In this document: positions 11,525-23,800 of the stretch, one piece after another
Layout: the number at the start of each line of letters is the position of its first letter
How positions within the stretch are numbered: position 1 is the stretch's first letter
Origin: Rhynchospora pubera
Taxonomy: Eukaryota > Streptophyta > Magnoliopsida > Poales > Cyperaceae
Direction: 5' to 3'
DNA: 64,000 nucleotides
Assembly: GCA_028095005.1 (NCBI GenBank)
Contig: CM051460.1
Location: 289,122,653 to 289,186,652 of the forward strand
Program-made: the position numbers and the translations under genes
The notes under the pieces: model-generated
The model's database searches: none
What the model saw: only the letters and a program-made list of their open reading frames with translations
Told to the model about the DNA's origin: nothing

Positions 11525-14500
11525 ATGTCGCCGACGATGGACTTCGACGCCTCGCCGTCGCTTCCCGCTGCGCCTCCCGTCAACTACGGAGGTCAGTGTT
11601 GATCTTGGTTAGGGTTAGGGTTAGGGTTTTGGTGCAAGAGATGTCACCATGAGTTGTTGTTATGTGATTTTCAGAGTGTTTTTATGGTGATATAACAATG
11701 GATTTTTACTGGCCCTTTTGGTTTCTTCTTTCCATCCAGTGGAATATGAGATGGGAAGGGTGTCAAATTACCGTCGGGCTTACGGTTTGGAATGTAATTT
11801 GGGGATGTTAACTACTTTCCACGCATTTGTTTAAATTTTGTTAACCAATCCTTCTTTCTAATAAACCTACTGTAGGTTATTATGACTTATGAGAAATGAC
11901 ACATGCCCTTTGGGTTGAATTGACTGTTCAGGGTCCAAGATTTAGTCAATTTATGCTTGGCTGCTAGTTATGTTTGTCACTGGTTGCTAACATATATCTT
12001 TGTGTTTTTATTACCACTAATTGCTGCCATCTATTCTCTATTCTTTTTTATGCGTTGTATTCTTACTAGACTAGTCTCGTTTCTGTATTCGTTTGATCAT
12101 TTGGTTTTTCTTGCCAAGTTTGGAACACTATGATACTCTCTTTTTTTGTTTATTCAAAAAAAAAAAAATGAAATTTGGGAATTTAAGTAGTTCCATTTGA
12201 TGAGACGGGGCAGGAAGGCACCTTTTGACATCATTCTGCACTTAATTTTTCATTCTTTCAATAACAATAGTTATCACAAAATAAATGTTGAAATTCTTTG
12301 CCAGGTTTTTTTTTTTTTTTTTTTCTTTTTTTTGCACTTGTAATTTACAATCTTGTATGATACTGCTGGTTTTCCTATCATGATACCATTCTTTTTGCTT
12401 CTGGTAAAATTGTGTTACATTAATGTTTTGTTACAAGGGTACACACACATAATTTGTCTTCATTTGCAAAACTGAGGGTTAACTGCATTGATCTGGGTTG
12501 ATATTTTTTGGTACAAAACTTTATCTAATTTCAACAGAATTGCTTTCTAAAAGAAGACAGAAACTGACATGCAATTTCACTTTTATTGTTGATTATGACA
12601 ATTCAGGTCCCATGTGGCAGCAACCGAGTATGAGAGGGAGCAGTAGCACAACCGCAATTATGGATACTGAGGCAGTCACTAACTCTTACCCAGAAAGGCC
12701 CAGTGAGCCAGACTGTGCTTATTATCTCAGGACTGGTCTCTGTCGGTTTGGTGTCACTTGCAAGTTCAACCATCCCCCTGATAGGAAGCTGGTATGACAC
12801 TGCTCAATCTTTTACTTTTATCTGGGGAAGGGAAATTCTTGTTACCCCCTGGAAACATTCCTGTATTGCATGAGAACTATGTACTTGGTACATTCAATTC
12901 TCCTCTTTTGGATGTTATTTTCCTTTCATATCTTTGTTTTATTTCTTGTAGTGTTATGTGGGATTTTACTCATTATAGGCCATAAAACTCAGAACAGTTC
13001 TGTTATTTTATTTCACCACTAAATACATGCATTAAAAACCTTTACTTTTGGTATGCATGGAATAACCCAATTAGAAAGTATTTTTATGAACTTTTTTGGT
13101 TTCCAGAAAAAAAATAATTGGTCCACTTATTTAATTTTCCAGGCTATTGCTGCTGCTAGACTTGAGGGAGAATATCCTGAGAGAGTTGGACAACCTGAGT
13201 GCCAGGTACTTTTCCATCATTTTTTATTTCTTATTTTTATGGTGGGAGTAGGTGACTTTCGTTGATAATAATATTTTATCCTCATTGCAGTTTTATTTAA
13301 AGACTGGGACATGTAAATTTGGGCCCACATGCAAATTCCACCACCCAAAAGATAAGGCTGGAATTGTTGGGAGAGCTCAATTAAATTCTTTCGGCTACCC
13401 TCTTCGTCCGGTTCGTTCGTTCTTTCTTTCTCATTCTACTGTTGCATTCTCCTTTTCCTTACGGTAGGTTTGGTACCTGCGTGAACAAGGGCGCGAACAG
13501 CAGTTCGCTCCCAGTTCATTCGCTGTTCACCAAAAAGGGGGAACAAAGAACAAGAGGGTTGTTTGCTGTTCGTGGGTACTTGTTCGCCGTTTGGTTCGCG
13601 CGAACAGCACTAGTTCGCAAACTAGCTGTTCGCGACGCATTCCAAACATGGCCCTAATCTAATCCTTATTTTGTTTGGTATGATGGTTGTAAACTTTCAA
13701 GGCTTTGGAAGAGTGACGGGGATAAAGAGATAACTCTTATGACTGCTATAACATGGGAGTTGTCCCTTTCTCCCACTACCAAAACATTGCCCAAGGACAA
13801 AAAACCAACTAGGAATTTTCCGTCGTTTTATATGAGTAGAGTATCCTACGGTGATTTATGTTATGCTTCTATGATTAAGGCTGCCATATAATTTGCACTG
13901 AAAAAAATATTCTATTGGGAAAATCATGTGATTAAACAAGACTGATACAATTGATGATCTTCTCTAGACTGACCTGTATTTTCCTCGAATTGTGTAGGGG
14001 GAGAAGGAGTGTGAATATTATCTAAGAACCCTAGAGTGTAAATTTGGAATGACTTGTAAATTCCACCACCCAAACCCTTCATCTGACGTCTCCTCCTCTG
14101 TATTTCCTGTAAATTCCAACAATGCACCTACTAGTATAAATCATGGCCAAAGTTCATACAGTACTACTGGAGGTGGAGGTCTGACAAGCTGGCCTCATTC
14201 TAAGGCTTCTTTTATTGCAAGTCCTAGATGGGAGCAGGGGACTTCTTCCAGCTATGCACAGGTTATGATACCTCAGGGGCTTGTTCCATTACCTAACTGG
14301 AATGCTTATGCGGTAAGACAATTCTCCAAATGAAAAGATTTGTATATGGAAAGCATATGTCTTTTTTTCTTTTGAACTTTGGTGAAAGGAAAGATATAGA
14401 TCTATCTAATTGTGTGCCCCTAACTATTTATCTAACAGAAAGAACTAAGGTTTCTCAATCTGTTTTTTTTACCACCTGCCAGTAATGGTACTTTAACATG

Positions 14501-16163
14501 ATGCACCTATTCCATATAGCTGTGTTGGCTGGTTGTAGGCGAACATCTAATTGGCACCATGTATGTATGATTTTTCTGGTGCTTAGCAATTACTTTTGGG
14601 ACTGCTAAATATATCAGGTGCCGATCAGTTGATACTGTCTATCAGGCCCATTTCCAACAAAGGGGATAGGAAAAAAAAAGGAGAAGCCCACTTAACTGGT
14701 CAACCAAAAAATATAGAAGACAATATTTGGGAACCTCTAAGGATGCAGCTACTTGCAATAACTATACTAAAAGAAAATTTTTATATGTGTGCAGGGACAG
14801 GTGATGCCGGTGTCATCTGGTGACAACAGTCAACAACAATTAGCCACCTACCATCTGTATAGTGCTAGCAGCAGTGTGACCTCTCAGCAGGGCGAAGTCA
14901 GCGGGAGCAGCCACACTGCCGCCATTTCAATTCCTCCACAGTACCCATCTGCACTTCAGAGAGAAAATGTCTTCCCGGAGCGACCTGACCAGCCTGAGTG
15001 CCAGTACTATATGAAAACTGGTGATTGTAAGTTTGGTGTCACGTGCAAGTTTCACCATCCTAGAGAGAGACGCATCCCTCCTCCTAACTGCCTGCTGAGT
15101 CCTCTCGGCCTTCCCCTTCGACCTGTAAGTATTATCTTTTGTTGTTCTCACTTTGTCTATTCTTGTGTACACTTGGAACATATGCAAGTATTATTGATTT
15201 TCATGACAAAATGAGGGAAATGGAGGGTATTTTGGGTTTTAGTCTATTAATATTGGAAGAGACGTTGGTATATTTCTTGTTTCAGAGTGTTGGATGTTTC
15301 TTGTTTGCTAGGCTACTGGGGATCGAATATGAATACTTTTCTCGAGATGCTGTTTGTTTTGTATAGATTTCATAATACGTGTTTATTTTTTTTCTTAGTA
15401 ACTAGGGAACATGCTTCTAAGGTTGGGTATGGTGATCATTTTCTGATATTTTATCTTTTGTTTGCGCAGAACTCATGCTTCATTTTTTTTCATTGTTGGG
15501 TAGTTGTTGGAGTTGGCAAACAAGTCGATGGTATTTTTGTTTGGTCTGTTTTAGGTCAAGACATTTATTTCTTAAATAACTTGGTTCAGGTGCTTCTGTA
15601 ATTATTAAAGTTTTGTTTGATATTTGCTATCTAGGGTTAGTTGTGCCTTTGTGTAAGATCAGGTAAGGTACTTTGTTTCTTATTAATTGTTTTGTTGTTG
15701 TCTGGCCTTGCCTTCATATTAAAAGTTAACAAAGCATTAATTGCACCTAATGGCCTAAAATTAACTTAGTAGGATTGTAAAAAAGTTACCTATATGGTGT
15801 AGACAAATGAAGTAAAACAGATAGAGGTGGGTTTAGTTGCAACATGCAAGTACTAAAGAACTTCTAGCTGATTCTGCAAGTACGAAGCATTCCTGATAAA
15901 AGATTTGGCACCCTGAATCATTTCAAGTTCACTTCTTGTTGCAAGCTTTTTATAAGGAGAAAAAAACTGTATCATTTGTGTTCTTCTCTTTTCAGGGTGA
16001 AATACCTTGTAAATTCTACTCTCGGTATGGCATATGCAAGTTTGGGCCAAATTGCAAATTTGATCATCCAATGATGACACCGATGGGACTACTCACCTAT
16101 GGCTCTTCACTTGGTTCCTTGACTAATATTTCAGGTGTCAACACTGTATTGGGTGGTATGTAA
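11525..16163 (+). CDS. ZFN1-like: CCCH zinc-finger protein, plant ZFN type, 7 exons
   Basis: Nucleic-acid-binding CCCH protein of the plant ZFN subfamily, probably nuclear. Exons by splice sites and frame: 11525-11591, 12607-12791, 13143-13205, 13291-13410, 13998-14312, 14795-15124, 15996-16163. All junctions are GT/AG and the sum is 1248 nt (415 aa plus stop), close to Arabidopsis ZFN1. Five C-X8-C-X5-C-X3-H fingers are complete: CAYYLRTGLCRFGVTCKFNH (exon 2), one split between exons 3 and 4, then one each in exons 5, 6 and 7. The three-plus-two arrangement, the YPER/FPERP leads before fingers and the central ASFIASPRW motif are family marks. The start is the first in-frame ATG; a second at 11537 gives the MDF start typical of relatives. 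Intron 4 carries a MITE. An alternative 3' end is possible: a GTATGT donor after 16155 joined to an acceptor at 16365 would replace the last two residues and end at 16400. Confidence 0.93.
11598..11627 (+). promoter_or_regulatory. Telomere-like repeats / telo-box in intron 1
   Basis: Three GGGTTA-type repeats ending AGGGTTTT lie just after the first splice donor. AAACCCTA-type telo-boxes are known near the 5' ends of many plant housekeeping genes. A regulatory role here is inference. Confidence 0.5.
13465..13655. mobile_element. GC-rich MITE in intron 4 of the zinc-finger gene
   Basis: An island rich in GTTCGC words stands out from the AT-rich intron. Its ends are imperfect inverted repeats: TAGGTTTGGTACCTGCG at the left, and on the opposite strand at the right TAGGGCCATGTTTGGAATGC followed by GTCGCGAACAGC. 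It is entirely intronic (13411-13997) and does not change the reading frame. Exact ends and target duplication are uncertain. Confidence 0.65.
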
Positions 16164-16234
16164 ATTGCGATGCACCTTGCATGTACAGTCTGTCCTGTTT
16201 TATGTCCCTTCCTGTTAACAAAAAAGTTTTAAGG

Positions 16235-16236
<2 letters not shown>

Positions 16237-16266
<30 letters not shown>

Positions 16267-16300
16267 TGTATGTATGTATGTATGTATGTATGTATGTATG
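16237..16300. repeat. (TATG)n microsatellite
   Basis: About 16 uninterrupted TATG units just 3' of the zinc-finger stop codon, within the optional last intron (16156-16365) described for that gene. Confidence 0.97.
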
Positions 16301-16400
16301 TTTTGTATATAGAGTTGCGTGTTCATATATTTTGTTTAATTTGTTACCTTTTTGTTCGTATTTAGTGGCCTATGTACCGTACCTCGATGATTTCAAATAG

Positions 16401-18189
16401 GATTACCTTTCCTCTCCAGCGTGGGAAAGTCTGTAGTGAAATTTGTACTAACACGGCAAAATTTATCTACAAGAAAAGCATTGTGTGGCATATGGAAATA
16501 TTGTAATTTAAAATTAAACTATAATTTCCCTACCAAGTCCTTCAGTAATTTTTTGTTAGTGTCTTGTTAATTGATTTTCATAACGTGTTTTCTACCTGCT
16601 ATAGCTATTATAAAAGGTCTTTTGGTTATGACACACTATATTTTTATTTTGTAAACCTTATGAAACCGTAAAGTAAACTTAATTTGAATATTACTTTGTT
16701 GTTTACATTTTATCACTAAACATCATTTTTAATATCAACTAGATTTTTTAAATTGCGGCTTTGCCACAACATTACCGGTGAATGGATAAATTAATTTCTG
16801 TATTTTAACAACGTGCTAAATATCTTTGCATACAATCGTATTCGAAGAAATAAAAGAGAGAATATCAAGTTTTCAGAAATAGTTCATCATTGGACAAAAT
16901 AAAGGTCAAAGATCAAGGGTAATCTGTATCTAAATCAAATGACTGTTATGATTTTTTTTATTATTTTTTATTGATAAATTTTATTTACATTTATTATATT
17001 GCATTATACAACTATTAGTTAAGTGTAAAAGTTATCATTGCAAACACTGCGCTAGCACAGTGGTTTAGGTACAAGCATTCCCTGCTGGGGCGGGATAATG
17101 GGTGTGTGGGTATAGCCTACGGTCATAAATCAAAGAAAAAAAAAAGTAAAAGTTATTATTAGCATTTATGCTTACAAATAGTTGTATCCTTCCTGATCTA
17201 AAAGCATAAGTGAATATATTTAGATCTTTTTTTGTATTTTACATTCAGAGAACAGATCGAATGCTTATCTTTAAACATAAATAAATGATAAAGTAACAAA
17301 TGTTGTTCTCTAACAGAAGAATGTCAATTATATGTGCTTACTATAAAATCAACAACAATATATTACATGTATGATTCAACTAAAGAGAATTGCAATTTAA
17401 AATGGGCAAAATACCACCAAAAAAAAAATTTTAAATCCAAAAGACAAATGAATTGTAGGGATTCTTCACACTTGTTCAATCACGTTGTTGTTTTCTATCA
17501 GGTCCCTTCACTGGCATACACACATACTTGTCTCATTTTCATATAATAACAGCTTCCTAAAAAAAAATGTGAAGTACCAAAGTATGCATTAGACTAAAAA
17601 CTGATAAATGTTCCAATTATGTACATGTATACTAAAGTTGAAACGATGCTTAGCATGTGAACTTACCTCAAAGTTACAATGCTTTTCAGCAAGGTCTTTC
17701 TTGTCAATCCAATCCACAGTAAATTCTTGAACATTATCATGCCTCTACAACTAACACAATTCTAGACGGAAGTACATATACATTACGCAATGAGCATGAA
17801 TAAAAGAATAAAAAATTTAAAGCAGAAACAATTTTTAATTCTATAGCCGAAACAAAACAATGCCTATAAGACTATATTGCAATTGAAGTTTTTGATACAA
17901 TAATAATCAGCTAGAAAAACATACCTGCCAAACAAGTAGCTGAAATGAAGCAGCAAGCTATTAGACATATGGTGTGCTGGATGCGAGACCAAATGCAGCA
18001 TAAAGACAGAAACAAATGTGCAATTAAAAAATATTGAAACAACAAGAATGTAGGGGAAAAAAAATTACGAAGAATGAAACATAAGCTATCCAAGCTTGAG
18101 AATCATGCATGATAAATAAATTATAAATGCCTTATCTTAGTTAAAAAGTTATAATCAAATTTCGAAGCAAAGACAAGGAGCAATTTACC
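16401..18189. other. 3' flank between zinc-finger and NLR genes; Helitron 3' end on the - strand
   Basis: No gene is seen. On the - strand, 16739-16765 reads as a Helitron 3' end: a hairpin GTGGC-aaa-GCCGC, an AT-rich spacer, CTAG at 16742-16739, then T. Such an element (D) would extend to higher coordinates, but its 5' end was not found. 17911-18093 has a hydrophobic open frame on the - strand that I take as chance. Confidence 0.5.
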
Positions 18190-19212
18190 TTACTTGAGGA
18201 AGATCCTATTATTGACGCAGTTTTTTAAGGAGGCAATAGGTGGAGGGGATTTGAATTCGTAATGGGAAAGTTCCTCTGCTTTCATGTGCATTTTAATCTT
18301 CTTGCATTGGCTAACTTCTCCATCAACATGAACCTGCTGATCACGTGGTCCTTCTAACAAAGGGAGTTGTTGCAAGCTCCAACACCCTCGAAAATAGAGG
18401 TTCTTCCATTGAGGAGCTCGAAGCGGACCAACCAATATTTGTTCCTCATAGATATGTCGTATTTGCGGTAGCTCCTCAAACCTTATTTTACAAAGGTGTT
18501 TCAATATGTTTTCTGTGTCTCTAGGTTTTTCCTCTGATTTGTAGAACACTGTTTGAAGCATGTCACAACATGTGATCTTTAGTGTTTCTAAGTTGGGTAA
18601 TAACAACGAGTGAGGAAAGATTCTCTTCAGCTTCCCGCAATTATACAAATGCAATTGCTTTAGTGCAATTAAACTATTTTGATCGTCCAAACCAATATCT
18701 TTGAATAAAGCATAAAGCTGTGGAAGATGCCCGGCTCGTAGATTAAGCAACGCAAGAGCCACATCTTCGTAAGAATCAAATATTGTTTTCATTTGTTGGC
18801 ATCTCTCGACTACAACATTTTTTAACCATGGAAATGTTCCGTGTAAATCAAATAAGCATGACAACTGATCATTATCCTTCACAGATAATGACTCTGTTAT
18901 CTCCAAAATCCCATAGAGATCTTCAAGGGCCTTCTCAGTAGAGGAGATCTCGACATGACAATGCAATGGTTGTTGTGATGGGAGAGGCATAGGAATAAAG
19001 TTGTTAAAATAATCAGCATCCTTGTAAATGCATGTGGCACCAGTTTGTGGTTGGATAGATCGTGGTTGGATAGATCGGCTTGGCCTTCTCATATTTTCTT
19101 TTCTCTTCTCACATGAAGAAACCAAAATGTAAAATGACTGAAGAGATCCTCCAGCTACTAGACGCCTACAATTTTCTTGGTCCAATTTAAAGAATAGACC
19201 TGAATCTCTTAC
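18190..19212 (-). pseudogene. NLR gene, C-terminal LRR segment
   Basis: Last of three pieces of one disrupted NLR gene, from the Copia insertion site to the stop codon at 18190-18192. 19208-19212 is one copy of the CTTAC target duplication. It encodes about 340 residues of irregular leucine-rich repeats with motifs such as LKQLHLYNCGKLKRIFP and LPNLETLKITCCDMLQTVF, typical of the C-terminal half of RPS2/At4g27190-like CC-NB-LRR proteins. Joined to the middle piece, the codon AG|A is restored in frame. On its own it is now the tail of a chimeric open frame starting in the antisense of the LTR (19398), whose first 60 or so residues are LTR-derived and meaningless. Confidence 0.93.
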
Positions 19213-19825
19213 TGTTAGAAAAAGTGTGTGGAGCCATGTTGTTATGGTTGGAACGGCCTGGTCCAATTCTGGGACGGCCCGGTCCAACTTTTGGAACGGA
19301 CTGGTTTGCTGGGCAAACCAACAGTCTCGCTGTGGTTGGGACGGCCCGGTCCAACACTGGAACGGCCCGGTCCAACCAGTTGGGACGGCCCGGTCCAACT
19401 CTGGACCGGACCGTTCCAGACAGCAGTTATGAATCTGAAAGGTCTGTTTCCAGACTGGCTATTTATACCCCTCTCTTCTGAAGCGTCTCTAAGGTTGGAA
19501 CTCGTGACTTTTGAGTTAACCACCATCCTAGAGAGTCCAGAGAGAGATCAGAAAGAGGGAGGAGCCATCCTATTGCTTGGAGGGCAATAGGAAGCACACG
19601 CACGAGTCGACCGGCATCTGGATTCGTGAAAGGTGACGCCAAGCCCTCTCTTGTGGTTGTGGTGTGCCAGTTGCGTACGGAGGAAGACAAGAGTCAAGGA
19701 AGGGTTGCAGCCAGGCTTTGCAACGAATTTAGGCAATCGATCAACTTCCGCTGCGGTACATCTAAATTCTATGCATGGTTATAGGATAGATGTGCATATA
19801 GGTCAAGGACCGCCTAAAACCTTCA
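19213..19825 (+). repeat. 5' LTR of the Copia element
   Basis: 613 bp. It contains seven copies of the near-palindrome in the first 205 bp (starts 19250, 19271, 19293, 19338, 19359, 19382, 19403). A TATA-like TATTTATA at 19460-19467 probably marks the promoter, placing the palindromes upstream of transcription in U3. Confidence 0.96.
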
Positions 19826-19826
19826 T

Positions 19827-19840
19827 TGGTATCAGAGCCA
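19827..19840 (+). promoter_or_regulatory. Primer-binding site
   Basis: TGGTATCAGAGCCA, one base after the LTR, complementary to the 3' end of initiator methionine tRNA, the usual primer of plant Copia elements. Confidence 0.93.
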
Positions 19841-20801
19841 TAAGGTTCTTTTCGAAGTTTTAGTACTGTTTAACCCCTAGAAACCATGAATATTGGTAGT
19901 TTTGTTCTGGTATGTGTTTTGGTTGTTAATGGAGACTCTAATTTTGATATATAATCAGTTTTTGGCTTTAGATCTCATTATTAATGATAGATCTTATAGC
20001 AAATACTGGAGAAAGGTCGATTTAGGGTATAACAACCATACTGGTAAAGAAAACTGACTTCTGAGGAGTTCCATCGCTGGAAATGCCAGAATCAGGGTTT
20101 CAGCAACGTCTGGACCGGACCGTTCCAATTCTGGGACGGACCGTCCCAGGACCTTGCTGACAGGACGGCGTGCAGGCTGGTCCGACCCAGCAGTGGGACG
20201 GGCCGTTCCAGAGATGGGACGGACCGTTCCAGGCTGGAAACCCTTAACCAGTCTGTAGTTTGCATCTGGGACGAACCGTTCCAATGTTGGACCGGACCGT
20301 TCCAATTGTTTGACAGAACAAAATTGAGTAAACCTGTGGTTTGACCTGACCAATTATGAACATACCTGTATGTCCAACATGGTTTCTGACTTATCCTCTA
20401 GATAACTCAGTGGTTATTACATGCATTCTTGCATAGTTGAGTGATGGTAGGTCTATAGACCTCTCACAAATGGTTACATGCTTGAGTAGGCCTTCATGGT
20501 TTCTGACTCGTATGTAGACCAAAAGCACACAACGGGTGACTTTGGATTTTAAGATCTGGGTATCTTAACCAATGTCTGAACCTCGCGCCAATCGAGTTGG
20601 TTGGGAGGTGGTGCACTTAGTTCATGTGATTTGATTGGTGGCCCTGGTTGTCATCTCTTGATCATCGTGGCTAGGTTGCATCATCTTTTGGATCGATTCA
20701 AGGGTTGTGCAGTGAGGCATATTGGATGTTATAACTTGGAGTTATATCATATGTGTTGATGCTAACATGCATACATGTGCTTTGTCTCTATTTTGTAGAA
20801 A
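19841..20801 (+). other. Copia untranslated leader
   Basis: About 960 bp between the primer-binding site and gag. It holds a second cluster of the near-palindrome: 20112 and 20133, 20195 and 20216, 20268 and 20289, each pair exactly 21 bp apart, plus a degenerate unit near 20163. I see no other gene. Confidence 0.8.
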
Positions 20802-23800
20802 ATGTCGACAAATAAGAGCATAGTCGCTGATCTCAATGCTGGTGAGAAACTGACGAGTAACAATTACGATGTTTGGCATCGTAAGGTTCAATTTCTCCTT
20901 GAGATGCAGGACTTGCATGAGCCACTCACAAAGGAACTCACTGAAGCCGAAAGGACCAATCCAAGGCGAGTTCAGGCCAATGAGGATTTCAGGAAGAAGG
21001 ACCGTGCCGCTCGCATAACGTTGCTGAGTAGCATGTCCAATGATCTTCTCCTCAGGTTTGAGAGGCACCGCACCACAAAAGATTTGTGGGAGGCGGTCAA
21101 GCTCCAGTATGGTGGTACTTCAACCACCAGGATCCGGCAACTTACACTAAGGTTTGACGGCTATAAGAAGCGCCCTGAGCACTCTATGAGGGAGCATATC
21201 TTAGCCATGTCTAACATGATTAGTGAGTTGCAGCAAGCGGGTCATGTCCTCTCGGATGAGCAGCAAGTGCAAGCTGTCATCCGCTCTCTACCTCGCTCAT
21301 GGGAGCACATGAGAGTCAATTTGACTCACAATGACAACATACGCACCTTTGATGAGGTGGCGCGTCATGTGGAGTTGGAGGAGGACCGCTTATTGGCTGA
21401 AAGAGCCGATAAGGCTGCTGGAGAGGCAATGATTGCCGCCTCTAAGAACTCGCAAAGGAAACCGAGGCAGAATTCCGGTTCCAAGAAAAATGCGGGTGGC
21501 AATGGCGTGGCCAATGCCAAGATTGACAAGAAGCGCAGCAAGAAGCGCGGTAAAGGGAAGGAGAAGCCCAAGGGGGCTTGCTTCAACTGTGATCAGGTGG
21601 GACATTTCGCTCGTGATTGCACGAAGCCGAAAAAGGTACCCTCTGAACCTTTTGGGGCGGACCGTTCCAAAGTGGGGCGGACCGTCCCAATTCCCTTAGA
21701 GTCTGGGACGGACCGTTCTGATGTAGAACGGACCGTCCAGAACTCATCTGCTTGTGATTCAGCTTTATTTGTGTCCAGTTGCTTTATGCTTACTGATAAC
21801 ACTCATGTTTGGACTGTTGATTCTGCAGCAACTGACCACATAGCTAGGGATCGAGCGGCATTTCTGGACTATCGTCGCATACCGGCAGGAAGCAAACGGA
21901 TTTTCATGGGAAATAATAGTAGTGTCCAAGTGCATGGCATAGGCACATGTGAGCTTATGTTTCGCAACGGACATAGATTAATTCTCCATGATGTTTTGTA
22001 TGCGCCTGATGTGAGGCGAAGTCTTGTATCTCTTTTAGTACTTGTCAAAACTGGATTGAGTGTTGTTTTTGTGAACAATTGTGTTGAATTGTATCAGAAT
22101 TCTATGTTGATTGGCAATGGATTTCTTAATGATAAATTCATGATTTTAGACACAATTGATGGCTCTTCTCTATCTTATAATGTTTCTTCTTCTAATGTGA
22201 ATGATAACATGATGATATGGCATGCTAGATTGTGTCATGTAGGGCAGGAAAGAATGACTAGATTGGCTAAGGTTGGACTGTTGGGTCCCTTAACCAAGGT
22301 CTCCTTGCCTACATGTGAGAATTGTCTAGCGGGTAAGGCTACCCGAAAGCCTTTTGGTAAGGCTGTTCGTGCCACAACTCCTTTGCAATTGATACACTCG
22401 GACATCTGTGGTCCTTTGAGTGTTAGGGCCAGACATGGTGCCTATTATTTCATCACATTTATAGATGACCACACAAGGTTTGGTCATGTCTATTTGATCT
22501 CCCACAAGTCAGAGGCACTGGGTTGCTTCACAAAGTACTTGGCGATGGTTGAGAATCAACAAAATGGACTTGTGAAAGCTCTTAGGACAGATCGAGGTCC
22601 AGAGTACCTCTCAGATCAATTCAAGAGCTTGTGTGATGAAAAGGGAATCGTTCATCAGTTGACAACTCCCTACACGCCACAACAAAATGGTGTTGCTGAA
22701 AGGCGTAATAGGACCTTGTTGGAAATGGTTAGATCTATGATGGCACAAGCAAGTCTACCAATTTCGTATTGGGGAGATGCGTTGTTGACAGCCGCATATG
22801 TTCTGAACCGTGTCCCTTCGAAATCTGTGACAGCCACCCCCTACGAGTTATGGACTGGACGAAAACCAGATTTGGGTAATCTCCATCCATGGGGTTGTTT
22901 GGCTTATGTCCATGATCTGTCTCACAAACATGGGAAGCTTGGTCCGAGAGGGAGGAAGTGTATCTTTATAAGGTACTCTAACGCTTCCAAGGGCCACGTG
23001 TTTGTTGGAGAGGATCTGAGCGGGACTGTCACAGAAATAGAGTCGAGGGATGCAACATTCCTTGAGAGCGACTTTCCAAAGAAAAATGAGGTTTCACGAC
23101 TGCAAGGACTCTATGAGGACATTCCTTCTGTCAATATTGATATTGGTCAAGAGGTGGAGGCTCAACCTCCTGAGACCAGGTCAATTGCAGAAGAGGGAAC
23201 TCAACGAGTCAATCTCGACAGTTGGAACGGACCGTCCCAAGGCTGGGGCAGACCGTCCCAGCTGCGAGATTATTCCCCTGATCTGACTGGAACGGACCGT
23301 CCCAGGTCTGGGGCGGACCGTCCCAATGATGAAAACAGACAGGTTGAAGCAGAACCTCGTAGGTCTGAACGGGAAAGAGTACCCCGCCGAAGATTTCAGA
23401 TCGAAGGGGGGGAAATGTTCATGGCCGCTTTGGATGGTTTGGTAGTACCGAAAGAGGATGATAAGCCTAAACGCAATAGGGCTGTTAAGGCTATCGATTT
23501 GGATGAACCAAAGAATGTGCGAGAAGCACTTTCTGGCTCTAACTCTAAGGAATGGTTGCTGGCTATGCAAGAGGAGATTGATTCTATGAAGAAGAATCAA
23601 GTCTGGGACTTAGTTGACTTACCACGAGGTCGTAAGGCTGTTGGGAGCAAATGGGTTCTCAAAGTCAAACGTAAAAGTGACGGGTCAATTGAGCGTTACA
23701 AAGCTCGCTTGGTTGCAAAAGGATTCACCCAAGTAGAGGGAGTGGATTATGAGGAAACCTTTTCTCCTGTGGTTAGGTTTGCCTCTATCCGCTTGATCCT

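Noticed and set aside
17049..17140. tRNA-like or SINE-like stretch (GCTAGCACAGTGGTTTAGGT)
   Set aside because: There is an A-box-like word but no B-box, no clear tail and no target duplication.
18190..19398. 402-codon frame as a complete gene
   Set aside because: Its start lies in the antisense of the Copia LTR; only the part below 19213 belongs to the NLR gene.
19224..19590. Several open frames through the Copia LTRs, on both strands
   Set aside because: They arise from the stop-poor near-palindrome array and recur identically in both LTRs. No known protein.
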